From: Anaerococcus jeddahensis
Lineage (GTDB): Bacteria > Bacillota > Clostridia > Tissierellales > Peptoniphilaceae
DNA: 64,000 bases
Reading direction: 5' to 3'
NCBI RefSeq assembly: GCF_001182725.1
Contig: NZ_CWHU01000005.1
Span: 1,116,001-1,180,000, forward strand
Below are positions 52,903-62,425 of this stretch, piece after piece; within the stretch, counting starts at the first letter, position 1, and each line of letters starts with the position of its first letter. Below the pieces are notes generated by a model that did not search any database, was not told where the DNA came from, and was given only the letters and a program-made list of their open reading frames with translations. Made by a program: the position numbers and the translations under genes.

Positions 52903-54622
52903 TACTTTTGAAAAGTTAAGGGCTATGAATGTAATTTGGGATTTTGCTGATGATTATAAAATATTTCCCAAATCCTACTATCCTATGGATAAAAATTACA
53001 AAAATATAATTGAAGGATACAAGTTTAAAAATTTTAGGCTTGATTTGTTTTCTTCATTTTTTTCCTATTTAAAAAAAGACAACCCTTTTTTTGAAGAATT
53101 TAAGGCAATCACCCTTCTTTTGTTGGAAGATTTATCCTACAGAAAATTAGAAAAAACAAATCTTGTAATAAAAGATTTAAGAAAATCTTATGCAAAAAAA
53201 ATTCTCGACAAATACCAATACAAAAAAGAAACCGACAATGTTTACGAACAAATTGAAAAGGCCTATTATGGGAAAATTTTTAATAAACCCATAACCGAAG
53301 CAAGGCTTGTAAGAGATTTTTATGGGGAACTTTTTTCAATTAATTCCTATAAATCAAGCGAAATAATTGAAAAATTAAACAAGCTTTTCAAAAAATATTT
53401 TCTTTTTGAAAGATTTGACCAATACAATGAGCTTTTTGATCAAATGATAAAGGAAGAAAAACCCAAAAATTTTGACCATGAAGATATGGATGAGTCTGAT
53501 ATTGAAAAAAATATAGAAGATCAATTTCAAATTCAATCAGCAGAATTTAATGGTTATATTTATTTTGAAGAAAAAAAAGAAGATATGAACAAGGATATAT
53601 TTATCTTTGAAAAATCTGATAATGAAAAAGACAAAAGAGAGGATGCCTTTATAGAAGATTTTTATGGAAAACTTTCTATAAGCAAAAAAAGGCAAGAACT
53701 TTTGGAAAAAGAACTCGCCAAGGGCATTCATAAATCAAAAAAATTGTATTTTACCAAGGGAGAATACACCGATTCCCCAAATGCAAAATTCAATCAGAAA
53801 GTTAGAAAAAAACAAAAGGAAAAAACAAAAGAATATATTGAAAATAATCTTTCAATAAACAACAGGGCTGTAAATGAACTAACAAGAACTATAGAAAATT
53901 CTTTGGCAAATCACGAAGAATATGAGCTTTATAGGAAAAATTATGGGCTTTTAGATTCTGTCAATGTTTGGAGGGCTCCTGTATTAAATGAATCGAAAGT
54001 ATTTTTTTCAAATAACAAAGATCCAAAACCTAAATTTCAACTGGATTTATTGATTGATGGATCGGCAAGTCAAATAAAAAGACAAAATCTTGTAGCAAAT
54101 CAAGCTTTTATAATTGCAAATGCCATGGACAAGGTAAATATTCCAATAAGAGTTTCTTCCTTTTCAACTTTAAGAGATTATACAGTTTTTAATATGTACA
54201 GAGATTTTAAGGATAAGGGAAAAAATGAAAATATTTATAATTTTTTCGCTTCCGGCGCAAACAGAGATGGCCTTGCCTTTAAAACAATCCACAAATTAAT
54301 CAATGAAGATAAAAATGAAAGTGTAAGAAAAATTTTAATAATTTTATCGGACGGCCGCCCAAACGATGAAAAGCACAATATAAATACAGTAAATGCAAAA
54401 ATTAAGGACCAATATATAGACAAAAAAGCAGTTGATGATACTGCAAAAGAAATAAGATCTTTAAAAAACGACGGAATCCAAGTTTTGGGAGTTTTTACTG
54501 GAGAAGATGAAGATATAGAAAACGCAAAATTAATATACGGATCTGATTTTTGTAGAATAAAAAATTTAGACAATTTTTCAAAAATTGTTTCAATTTATAT
54601 GAAAAATTTAATAGCAAACTAA
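52895..54622 (+). CDS. VWA-domain protein, MoxR partner (NorD-like)
   Basis: The 575-residue protein has a long Lys/Glu-rich helical N-terminal part and a C-terminal von Willebrand A domain with an intact MIDAS (DGSAS near residue 388, a central Thr, and ILSDGRPND). I chose the ATG at 52895, which overlaps the moxR stop, over an earlier ATG at 52853. The architecture resembles NorD. No nitric oxide reductase is nearby, so that name says nothing about substrate. Confidence 0.85.
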   Translation: MTDTFEKLRAMNVIWDFADDYKIFPKSYYPMDKNYKNIIEGYKFKNFRLDLFSSFFSYLKKDNPFFEEFKAITLLLLEDLSYRKLEKTNLVIKDLRKSYAKKILDKYQYKKETDNVYEQIEKAYYGKIFNKPITEARLVRDFYGELFSINSYKSSEIIEKLNKLFKKYFLFERFDQYNELFDQMIKEEKPKNFDHEDMDESDIEKNIEDQFQIQSAEFNGYIYFEEKKEDMNKDIFIFEKSDNEKDKREDAFIEDFYGKLSISKKRQELLEKELAKGIHKSKKLYFTKGEYTDSPNAKFNQKVRKKQKEKTKEYIENNLSINNRAVNELTRTIENSLANHEEYELYRKNYGLLDSVNVWRAPVLNESKVFFSNNKDPKPKFQLDLLIDGSASQIKRQNLVANQAFIIANAMDKVNIPIRVSSFSTLRDYTVFNMYRDFKDKGKNENIYNFFASGANRDGLAFKTIHKLINEDKNESVRKILIILSDGRPNDEKHNINTVNAKIKDQYIDKKAVDDTAKEIRSLKNDGIQVLGVFTGEDEDIENAKLIYGSDFCRIKNLDNFSKIVSIYMKNLIAN

Positions 54623-54656
54623 AGATGACCTAATATTATACTAGGTCATCTTTTAA
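54622..54656. terminator. Bidirectional terminator between the VWA gene and murJ
   Basis: Perfect 11-bp arms AAGATGACCTA (54622-54632) and TAGGTCATCTT (54642-54652) carry a plus-strand T run on one side and a weaker A run on the other. It ends the moxR-VWA transcript. Confidence 0.85.
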
Positions 54657-54657
54657 T

Positions 54658-56178
54658 TTATTTTTTAATTTTATGATAAAGATGGTTTACCATCTTCATT
54701 ACTTCTGGAATTCTTGATAAAAGAATTGTAAATATATAGAAAATCGCCCCTAGAAAAATTGATATAAACATAGCTAATAGATAAGACATTTTTCCGCTTA
54801 ATACTCCGTAGCTTTTCCAAACTATTATTCCCATTAAAATTGATAAGACTGTAATTTTTATGAGTGATTTTAGTGATGATTTGAAATTTAATCTTCCAAA
54901 ATTTTTCCTAAATTTATAAAGCATCATTAATGCTCCAGCGAGCGCTGAAATTGTTGTTGCAAGTGCCAATCCTTCTATATCAAAAAAGTTAATCAAAATA
55001 AAATTGAGAATTACATTTATAATTTGTTGGATTACAACTATTATTACTGGTGATTTTGAATCTCCAACTGCATAAAAACCCTTGTCAATAACATCTGAAA
55101 AAGATTGAAAAATTACAAAGGGTGCATAGGAAATAAGCATGGCTGCTGTAATAATTACTGATTTATCATCAAAGGCTCCTCTTTGATAAACGAGTTTTAT
55201 TATTGGAACTGCCAAAGCCATCATCCCTATTGTTGCAGGAATTACCAAAAGCATGGTTGAAACTATGGCTGAATTTATGTGACTTTTCATATCCTCAAAT
55301 TGTCCACTTTGACCCAAATGTGAAATAGTTGGAAAAATTGAAGTTGTAACTGAAACTGTTATAACTCCTGTTATTAATGATAAAAGAGTTTTTGAATATC
55401 TTAAATAAGATATTGATGCATTTCCAAAAAAGTAGGACGCCATAGAATTATCTACTGTAAGAGCAATTTCTCCTGCAGCTGATGAAACTATAACTGGAAT
55501 TGCAATCCAAACTAATGATCTAATATATTTATTGTGTATATCAATTGTGTTTGAATGTTTGTAACCATGATCTCTGTTTGCCTTTGGAAACATTATATAT
55601 TGCAAAACATTTCCCAACAAACATCCTATTGCAAGAAGATATGGATTTTTGGCAAGGCCTGAAAAAATTGTAAAGGCAATTATTATTACATTCATTATTA
55701 TGCCAGTTACAGCTGGTATAAAGAAATTTCCTTTTAAATTCAAATATCCCCTAAATACTGCTGAATATAGATATGCAAATATTGCAAACATTATAATTCT
55801 TGTAAATACAATTGCTGTTTGTAAAAGTTCTCCCTTTAAATCAGGAGAAAATAATTTACAAAAAGCTCCAGCAAAAATAAATCCAATAATTACTGCAACA
55901 AGACCAAATACCATCAAAATATTAAAAATATTTGAAGTAAATTCTTCAGCAGCCTCTTCTCCCTCTTCATTTTTTGCCTTGGTGTAAATTGGAATAAATC
56001 CAAAAATAATACCTGATGCGACAAAATTTGCTATAACAACTGGAAGAGTATTCGCAACAGCATAAATTGCAACTATATCTCCCGCTCCATAGAAATAAGC
56101 CATAACAGATTCTCTCAAAAATCCAAAAACTTTAGAAAGAATTGTTACCATCATTAACATAAAAGCAGTTTGTCCCAT
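54658..56178 (-). CDS. murJ: Lipid II flippase MurJ
   Basis: The 506-residue MOP-superfamily membrane protein has about fourteen helices and the MviN signatures (MLMMVTILSKVFGFLRESVMAYFYGAG; VYQRGAFDDKSV). It moves lipid-linked peptidoglycan precursor to the outer face. The gene stands alone, with a 160-bp AT-rich gap upstream. Confidence 0.93.
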   Translation of the reverse strand: MGQTAFMLMMVTILSKVFGFLRESVMAYFYGAGDIVAIYAVANTLPVVIANFVASGIIFGFIPIYTKAKNEEGEEAAEEFTSNIFNILMVFGLVAVIIGFIFAGAFCKLFSPDLKGELLQTAIVFTRIIMFAIFAYLYSAVFRGYLNLKGNFFIPAVTGIIMNVIIIAFTIFSGLAKNPYLLAIGCLLGNVLQYIMFPKANRDHGYKHSNTIDIHNKYIRSLVWIAIPVIVSSAAGEIALTVDNSMASYFFGNASISYLRYSKTLLSLITGVITVSVTTSIFPTISHLGQSGQFEDMKSHINSAIVSTMLLVIPATIGMMALAVPIIKLVYQRGAFDDKSVIITAAMLISYAPFVIFQSFSDVIDKGFYAVGDSKSPVIIVVIQQIINVILNFILINFFDIEGLALATTISALAGALMMLYKFRKNFGRLNFKSSLKSLIKITVLSILMGIIVWKSYGVLSGKMSYLLAMFISIFLGAIFYIFTILLSRIPEVMKMVNHLYHKIKK

Positions 56179-56338
56179 AAATACCTCTCTTTTTATATTA
56201 TAAATTTTATTATATCTTTTAAAATCTTGCTTGCAATAAGCTAAATTTTAAAAAAATAAATAAAATTTATTTATTTTTTTAAATCATAATACAAAAAATA
56301 AGCACAAGAAATAGACCTATAACTTGTGCTATAATTTA

Positions 56339-57346
56339 TTATTTTATTTTCAAGTACTCTTCTAAGGAAAGATTATTTTCAAACATAGACTTGGCATTTT
56401 CTACACCAACATATCTAAAGTGCCAGCATCTTTCTTTTTTGCCGGTTATTTTTTCCTTATCTTTAGTATATCTTTGTATAAAGCCGTATTTATAAGCATT
56501 TTCCTTTAGCCATTTATACTCGTCAGTTTCTTTAAATTTGTTTGAATATTTTGTACTATCAGTATAAAAATCAAAACATGTTCCTGTTTGGTGCTCACTA
56601 GTATAAGGCAAGTCAGCATCAGGATTCTTTTGATCTAATAATTTTTCTTCACTTTGGCCTAATCTAAAATCTGATGCAATTTTTAAATTCAAGCCTTGTC
56701 TTTGTATATCAATAAGCATAGTATCAAAAGCTTTTTTGCTAGTTGGATCTAGGCCTGGATTAAAATCTTTTGGTAAAGGGTTTTTTTCATTTACAAAAAT
56801 AACACCATTTACTACATAAATATTTTCATCATCTTTAAGTTTTCCAAGTCCGTACTTATTAACATAATAAAAATCATCATTGATTTTAATTTTTGAAAAA
56901 GAATTTTCCGTACCATAATACTCAACATATTGATTTTTATTAATACTTACGTCAGTTTTTGTAAAATCACTTGGCTCTTGGTAGCAGTATTGACTTTTCA
57001 ATGATTTTACATAGGATTTCATAGTATCGCTATAACCATCATTGTCAATTTTTTCTCCATCAGTGATTACAACACTTTCAAAGCCAATTGGTGTTGCAAC
57101 TTGAGTTTTAATTGCTTTTATTTCTTTATTTTCTTCTTTTGCCTCTGCTTTTTTATTCGCTTGGGCATACCTGTTTTCTACTGGTTTTCTAATTTGAAAA
57201 TCATCAGTTTTTCTTTTAAAATCTATATTCAAAGCTCCTGTTATCAAAAGAGCACATATTCCAACTTTAATTAAATTTTTTCTTCTTTTTATCTTTTTTT
57301 CTCTTAATTTTTTGCGTCTTAAATCTCTAATACTTTTGTTTGCCAT
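56339..57346 (-). CDS. Membrane-anchored D-alanyl-D-alanine carboxypeptidase (VanY/M15B)
   Basis: The 335 residues have a basic N-terminus and a single membrane anchor (~26-42), then a spacer and a C-terminal M15B peptidase. Zinc and active-site motifs are SEHQTGTCFDFY and CWHFRYVG. Such enzymes trim the terminal D-Ala of peptidoglycan stem peptides. The LDT at 23505 would use tetrapeptides of this kind. No van genes adjoin, so it is a housekeeping VanY-like enzyme rather than glycopeptide resistance. Confidence 0.88.
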   Translation of the reverse strand: MANKSIRDLRRKKLREKKIKRRKNLIKVGICALLITGALNIDFKRKTDDFQIRKPVENRYAQANKKAEAKEENKEIKAIKTQVATPIGFESVVITDGEKIDNDGYSDTMKSYVKSLKSQYCYQEPSDFTKTDVSINKNQYVEYYGTENSFSKIKINDDFYYVNKYGLGKLKDDENIYVVNGVIFVNEKNPLPKDFNPGLDPTSKKAFDTMLIDIQRQGLNLKIASDFRLGQSEEKLLDQKNPDADLPYTSEHQTGTCFDFYTDSTKYSNKFKETDEYKWLKENAYKYGFIQRYTKDKEKITGKKERCWHFRYVGVENAKSMFENNLSLEEYLKIK

Positions 57347-57537
57347 TTTTAGTTTTCTTCCTTAAATATATTTCAATATAACTAAATTTACGTCTGTGGG
57401 ATTGTTTTCAAAATCATATAAATATATTTCAATTTATAAAAAAAGATTTTAAAAACTCTATAATATTTTCTTAACTCCATTATAACACAAGTCTTAGGAA
57501 ATATGTAGAGTATAAATGATTTTTTCTTGAAATTTAT

Positions 57538-57580
57538 TAAAAAAAATCGCTAAAAATTAAAAATTCTAATTTTAGCGATT
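57538..57580 (-). terminator. Terminator of the ppx-ppk1 operon
   Basis: The stem AATCGCTAAAA...TTTTAGCGATT has an AT-rich loop and is followed on the minus strand by eight T, just past the ppk1 stop. Between it and 57346 the gap holds only AT-rich sequence, presumably the promoter of the carboxypeptidase gene. Confidence 0.85.
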
Positions 57581-57587
57581 TTAAAAT

Positions 57588-59762
57588 TTATTTTCTAAAA
57601 AAATCTTTTATTTTTTCAAAAAATGTTTTCTCTTTTTTATCCTTATTTTTATTTTCTTCTATTGGAAAATTATTAGGTATTATTTCTTTTTTATTTTCTA
57701 AACTTTTCTCTTTTGCCCTAGCTTTTGCGATCTCTATAAATTTTTCTTGGGCAATTAGATTTTTTTTATTTTCTACCTTTTCGTATTCGCCCTTAGAGTT
57801 CATTATTCTTGTCTTTACATCATCAGCAAACATGATATCTAAAAATTCTAAAATACGTTTTTTTATAGAATCTTGGTAAATTGGGCAAGCAACTTCCATC
57901 CTATTTCTAATATTTCTTGTCATAAAATCTGCTGATGAAATATATAATTTGCAATCATCGCTATGACCAAATTGATAAACTCTGTGGTGTTCAAGAAATC
58001 TTCCAACAATTTGGTGGATTTTTATATTTTCCGTCCTATTTTTTATTCCGGGTAATATACAAGTAATTCCTCTGACCATAAGGTCAATTTTCACTCCCTC
58101 GTTTGAGGCTTCTGATAATTTGTCGATCAAAATTCTATCAGAAATTGAATTCATTTTAAGTCTTATATAACCATTTTTGCTTTCTTTTTGCCTTTGTATT
58201 TGTTCATCAATTAACTTATCAAGCCTTCTTTGCATAGGTTTTGGTGAAACTAAAAGATGTTTGTAGTCCCCATCAAGATTTCCTATCATTATATTATCAA
58301 AAACTTCCTTAACATCAGTCCCAATTCCTACATTACTTGTCATAAAAGAAAAATCTGTATAAAGTTTTGCAGTTTTTTCGTTGTAATTTCCCGTTGCAAT
58401 TTGACTTGTGTAGGCAATTTTATCATCTTTTATTCTTGTTATTAAACAAACTTTTGAATGACACTTGTAATCATCAAAGCCATAAACAACTTTGCAACCT
58501 GCATTTTCAAGTCTTGATGACCAAATAATATTATTATTTTCATCAAATCTTGCCCTTAATTCCATCAAAACAAAAACTTCTTTTCCATTCTCAGCTGCTT
58601 TTATAAGAGCTTTTGCAATTTCTGAATCTTTTGCAATTCTGTATAAGGTAATTTTTATGCTTATAACAGATTCATCAAGGCTTGCTTCATTTAATAATCT
58701 AATTACTGGATCCATACTCTCATAAGGATAGGATAAAAGAAGATCATTTTTTTCTATTTGATCAAGCATCGGAATAACGTCATCAATTTGGTTTGATTTT
58801 TGTGGCGAAAAACTTTGGTAAAAATATTTTTCTTTTAATTCTTCGGGCATATCGCCAAGCATATCAAAAACAAAGCCTGCCCTCATTGGAGATTTTGTTA
58901 CAAAAACATTTTCTCTTTTTAAAGGTAGTTTTTCCAATAATAAGGCGAAAACTTCTTCCTCAATTTCCTCATCAAGTTCAAGTCTTACAGGTTGAAGTCT
59001 TTTTCTTCTTTTTAAAACATCTTTCATATAAGACCTATAATCAAGGTCGACGTCATAATCATCATCATCGTAAGAAATATCTGCATTTCTCGTAACAGAC
59101 ATTATATGCTTTGAAATGCACTTATAGTTATCAAAGACATTTTCCCCAAATTCTTTAATAATATCTTCGATTAAAACTATAGTTGTTTGTGAAACTTTCA
59201 AAAACCTATCAATCTTATCTGGAACATATATTATTCCAAAATAATTCCTATCTTTCTTATTTTCTCTTTCTTTTACAAGATTAAAAATTACATTTATAGA
59301 AAGATTTGGTAGCCTTGGAAAAGGCCTTACCCTATCAACAACTTGAAAATTTAAAATAGGTTCAATTTTGCTATCAAAGTAAAATCTCACAGTATCATAA
59401 TCTTTTTTGTCAAGATTTGAAACTTTTTCAATATTTATTCCTTCACTTTTAATATCATTTATAATTCTAGAATAAACTGAGTCTTTTTTTTGGTATAATC
59501 TTTTACATTCTTTCATAATGGCAGCAAGTTGATCTTCTGGAGTCATGTTTGACTTATTATCAACTGCCTTTTTCTTAAGCCTTGTCAAATCCTCAAGCGA
59601 GCCAACTCTAACCATAAAAAATTCTTCTAAATTTGTATCAAAGATAGAAAAAAATTTTAACCTTTCAAATAGCTCAACATTTTTTTCATCTGCCTCATCC
59701 AAAACTCTCTCATTAAATTTTAGCCAAGACAATTCTCTGTTTTGCGTAAAAGATATATCCAT
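57588..59762 (-). CDS. ppk1: Polyphosphate kinase 1
   Basis: The enzyme makes long-chain polyphosphate from ATP, reversibly. The 724 residues begin with the conserved NRELSWLKFNERVLDEA. The core includes SYPYESMDPVIRLLNEA, the catalytic HxK motif in YKCHSKVCLI, and the second site (HQIVGRFLEHHRVYQF) with the C-terminal RNRMEVACPI. A Lys-rich tail of about 30 residues is unusual but harmless. It starts 3 nt after ppx and shares its PHO-box promoter. Confidence 0.95.
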   Translation of the reverse strand: MDISFTQNRELSWLKFNERVLDEADEKNVELFERLKFFSIFDTNLEEFFMVRVGSLEDLTRLKKKAVDNKSNMTPEDQLAAIMKECKRLYQKKDSVYSRIINDIKSEGINIEKVSNLDKKDYDTVRFYFDSKIEPILNFQVVDRVRPFPRLPNLSINVIFNLVKERENKKDRNYFGIIYVPDKIDRFLKVSQTTIVLIEDIIKEFGENVFDNYKCISKHIMSVTRNADISYDDDDYDVDLDYRSYMKDVLKRRKRLQPVRLELDEEIEEEVFALLLEKLPLKRENVFVTKSPMRAGFVFDMLGDMPEELKEKYFYQSFSPQKSNQIDDVIPMLDQIEKNDLLLSYPYESMDPVIRLLNEASLDESVISIKITLYRIAKDSEIAKALIKAAENGKEVFVLMELRARFDENNNIIWSSRLENAGCKVVYGFDDYKCHSKVCLITRIKDDKIAYTSQIATGNYNEKTAKLYTDFSFMTSNVGIGTDVKEVFDNIMIGNLDGDYKHLLVSPKPMQRRLDKLIDEQIQRQKESKNGYIRLKMNSISDRILIDKLSEASNEGVKIDLMVRGITCILPGIKNRTENIKIHQIVGRFLEHHRVYQFGHSDDCKLYISSADFMTRNIRNRMEVACPIYQDSIKKRILEFLDIMFADDVKTRIMNSKGEYEKVENKKNLIAQEKFIEIAKARAKEKSLENKKEIIPNNFPIEENKNKDKKEKTFFEKIKDFFRK

Positions 59763-59765
59763 TTT

Positions 59766-60671
59766 TTATTCCTTTCCTAGTACTTCATTGTAAACATATC
59801 CCTCTCTTACACCAGTTTGACTTATATTAATCACATCAGCCTTAAAATATTTGGCAATTTTATTTAAAATAATCATTCCAGGAATAAGAGTGTGAACCCT
59901 ATCAGCCTTTACAGAAAGAATTAAATCCAAAAGTTCTTTATTTTCATGGTCAATCAGATCTTTTATCATGTCTTTGAGCTTTTTCCTATCCATAGAAAAA
60001 TTATCCTTATCAATATCATAATATTCATTGTATAATTTTAGGCTTGCCCTAGCAGAACCACCAACTCCACACAAGGTATCATGATTTTCTTGATAGAAAT
60101 TCCTCTCTATTAATTCATCTTCAATGGCCTTTTCAATAGCCTTTATATCATCTTTTGTAGGAAATAAAAATTCAACATTATCATTAAAAGCAGATAGAGA
60201 ACCGATATCAAGAGATGTAGATTTAATTACCTTTCCTTGCTCAATTATTACAATTTCACTAGATCCACCGCCTATATCAGTCAAAACACCCTTTTGAATT
60301 TCAAGTGATGAATTAGCTCCAATAAAGGCAAATTTTGATTCCTCTTCACCAGATAAAATTTCAATATCAAAGCCTATTTCATCCTTAACCTTTTTCAAAA
60401 TTTCACTTCTATTAGAAGAATCTCTGATTGTTGCTGTTGCAAAAGGTAAAACCACATCTATATCATCAAAATTATCAATAAGGTGTTTGAAATTTCTCAA
60501 AGTATCCATTAGTCTTTCAACACCCTTATCATTAAGTTTTCCATTTTTAATATATGACCTAAGACTTGCACCATCTTTTTCATTAAATAAATTGTGGATT
60601 ATTCCATCTTTTTCCTTGTAAACTGAAAGTCTTATAGTATTTGATCCAATATCTATAACTGCATATATCAT
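59766..60671 (-). CDS. ppx: Exopolyphosphatase / guanosine pentaphosphatase family
   Basis: The 301 residues have the ASKHA fold (VIDIGSNTIRLSVY, ATIRDSSNR, LSGEEESKFAF, DIGGGSSEIVI, GVGGSARAS). It is the short, two-domain form. The enzyme releases phosphate from polyphosphate and/or converts pppGpp to ppGpp. Its pairing with ppk1 favours polyphosphate turnover. Confidence 0.92.
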   Translation of the reverse strand: MIYAVIDIGSNTIRLSVYKEKDGIIHNLFNEKDGASLRSYIKNGKLNDKGVERLMDTLRNFKHLIDNFDDIDVVLPFATATIRDSSNRSEILKKVKDEIGFDIEILSGEEESKFAFIGANSSLEIQKGVLTDIGGGSSEIVIIEQGKVIKSTSLDIGSLSAFNDNVEFLFPTKDDIKAIEKAIEDELIERNFYQENHDTLCGVGGSARASLKLYNEYYDIDKDNFSMDRKKLKDMIKDLIDHENKELLDLILSVKADRVHTLIPGMIILNKIAKYFKADVINISQTGVREGYVYNEVLGKE

Positions 60672-60692
60672 ATAATTTTCTCCTTTTTATTA

Positions 60693-60731
60693 TTTAAAAT
60701 CCATGTAAAATTTATGTAAAATTTAATTACA
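60693..60731 (-). promoter_or_regulatory. PHO box upstream of ppx-ppk1
   Basis: On the minus strand TGTAAT (60726-60731), TTTACA (60715-60720), TTTACA (60704-60709) and TTTAAA (60693-60698) are spaced exactly 11 bp. This is the same pattern as upstream of the pstS paralog. It overlaps the 3' end of murI and lies 20-60 nt before the ppx start. Confidence 0.75.
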
Positions 60732-61472
60732 GGCTTTTTTAATTTTAATTTCCCTTTCCATAATAATATTTGTCATCTTTTGCGAAATTTCATTTACATC
60801 AGTCATATAAATTTCTATATTTAAATTCTCATCCTCATCAAAAACAATATCCCTTGCCAAAACCTTGGCTGGGTCAATAATATTTGCATCATAAGTAAGA
60901 TTTTTCTTAATTTCATTTTCTATAATAGGATAATGAGTGCATCCCAATATTATATTTTCAATTTTTTTCTCATTTGCAAAAGCCAAATATTTTTTCAAAT
61001 CATTTTCAATATTTTTTCCACACACTTCCCCATTTTCAATAAAAGAAACCAAAGAAGGGCAGGCTTTTTCGTAAACTTTTTTGTCCGAAAGGCTTTGGAT
61101 TTTTTCTTTATAACCATGTTTAAGGCAAGTTGCCCTTGTCGCCATAACAAATACACCGCCTTTTTTATTCAAAACTTCCTTAACTGCCTCGTCCGTAATA
61201 GAAATAAATTTCTTATCAAAAGTTTTTCTAAGCTCATCAATAGCAAGGACTGAAACTGTATTACAAGCAACCACAAAAAAATCAATATCTTTTTTAATTA
61301 AAAATTTAACTATATTTTTTGAAAGATTTATTATTTCTTGGCTAGACTTATCTCCATAAGGTACATTTTTATTATCACCCAAGTAAAAATAATTTGCCTT
61401 ATGTTTTTTTGACAATTCTTTAAGAACTGTAAGTCCTCCAAGTCCAGAGTCAAAAACGCCAATATTAGTCAT
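60723..61472 (-). CDS. murI: Glutamate racemase
   Basis: The enzyme produces D-glutamate for peptidoglycan. The 249 residues show FDSGLGGLTVL and the two catalytic cysteines in VACNTVS and LGCTHYP. It overlaps ispE by 8 nt. Confidence 0.95.
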   Translation of the reverse strand: MTNIGVFDSGLGGLTVLKELSKKHKANYFYLGDNKNVPYGDKSSQEIINLSKNIVKFLIKKDIDFFVVACNTVSVLAIDELRKTFDKKFISITDEAVKEVLNKKGGVFVMATRATCLKHGYKEKIQSLSDKKVYEKACPSLVSFIENGEVCGKNIENDLKKYLAFANEKKIENIILGCTHYPIIENEIKKNLTYDANIIDPAKVLARDIVFDEDENLNIEIYMTDVNEISQKMTNIIMEREIKIKKACN

Positions 61473-62307
61473 CTATCAAGCTCACCCTTTCAACAAATTT
61501 AAAATCTCCTTTAATCAAATCAAAAGCCTTGTTGATTTTCCCTTCATCAAAAAATACAGCAAAAATACTTGCCCCACTACCACTAAGAAGAGCCTTAGAT
61601 GCACCAAGATTTTCAAGCCTATTTTTAATATCAAAAAGATGAGGATAATTTTCATATACAACATCTTCCATCACATTTCTAAAATCTTTAACTATATTCT
61701 TATCGGAAGATTTTAAGCCACCAATTATTTTATCTGTTTTAACGTTTCCATAATCTCCAAGTCTTTTATAAACAAAATTTGAAGAGATTTCTGTTCCATC
61801 ATTAATAAGAAGTATTTTCATATCCAAATTAATGTCAATTGGCGATAAAATTTCACCAATTCCTTGGGCTCTGGCAGATTTTTTCAAAAAGAAAAACGGA
61901 ATATCAGCCCCCAAACTTTTTCCAATTTCAAAAATTTCCTTATCACTTAAATTTAAATCCCACAAATCATTTAAAGCCAAAATCATTTCAGCACAATTTG
62001 TAGATCCTCCAGCAAGACCTGCAGCTATTGGAATATTTTTTTCCAAATAAACATCAACTCCAGGCAATTTAACCCTATCTTTTAAAATATCCCAAGCCTT
62101 GTAAATCAAATTATTTTTAATATTTTCATTAGATAAAACTTGACTGTTGGTTTTAATACTTATCTCATTACTATTATTTTTTTCAATTTTTAATTTATCA
62201 AACAAAGAAATCCTAGTCATAATAGTATCAATTTCATGATAACCATCATCTCTTTTATACAAAGAATCTAAACTAAGATTAATTTTCGCATAACATTTTC
62301 TTTCCAT
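61465..62307 (-). CDS. ispE: 4-diphosphocytidyl-2-C-methyl-D-erythritol kinase
   Basis: This 280-residue GHMP kinase of the MEP isoprenoid pathway has KINLSLDSLYKRDDGYHEI, the ATP loop PIAAGLAGGSTNCA and the C-terminal LLSGSGASIFAVF. It indicates that this organism makes isoprenoids by the MEP route. It is the first gene of ispE-murI. Confidence 0.95.
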   Translation of the reverse strand: MERKCYAKINLSLDSLYKRDDGYHEIDTIMTRISLFDKLKIEKNNSNEISIKTNSQVLSNENIKNNLIYKAWDILKDRVKLPGVDVYLEKNIPIAAGLAGGSTNCAEMILALNDLWDLNLSDKEIFEIGKSLGADIPFFFLKKSARAQGIGEILSPIDINLDMKILLINDGTEISSNFVYKRLGDYGNVKTDKIIGGLKSSDKNIVKDFRNVMEDVVYENYPHLFDIKNRLENLGASKALLSGSGASIFAVFFDEGKINKAFDLIKGDFKFVERVSLIDD

Positions 62308-62383
62308 AATTACCTCTATATAATTATACCATAAGGACTTAGTTGAAAATGAAAAGATAACAAATTTAAATTAATAAATTACA

Positions 62384-62414
62384 CAAAAAAAGACTTTACA
62401 TTTGCAAAGTCTTT
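62384..62414 (-). terminator. Terminator of hbd
   Basis: AAGACTTT (62391-62398) and AAAGTCTT (62407-62414) arms are followed on the minus strand by six or seven T, 12 nt past the hbd stop. Confidence 0.88.
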
Positions 62415-62425
62415 TAAAATTTAAA

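Noticed and set aside
51994..54622. Naming the MoxR/VWA pair NorQ/NorD
   Set aside because: Architecture is similar but no norBC is present, and flavodiiron proteins do not need these activators.
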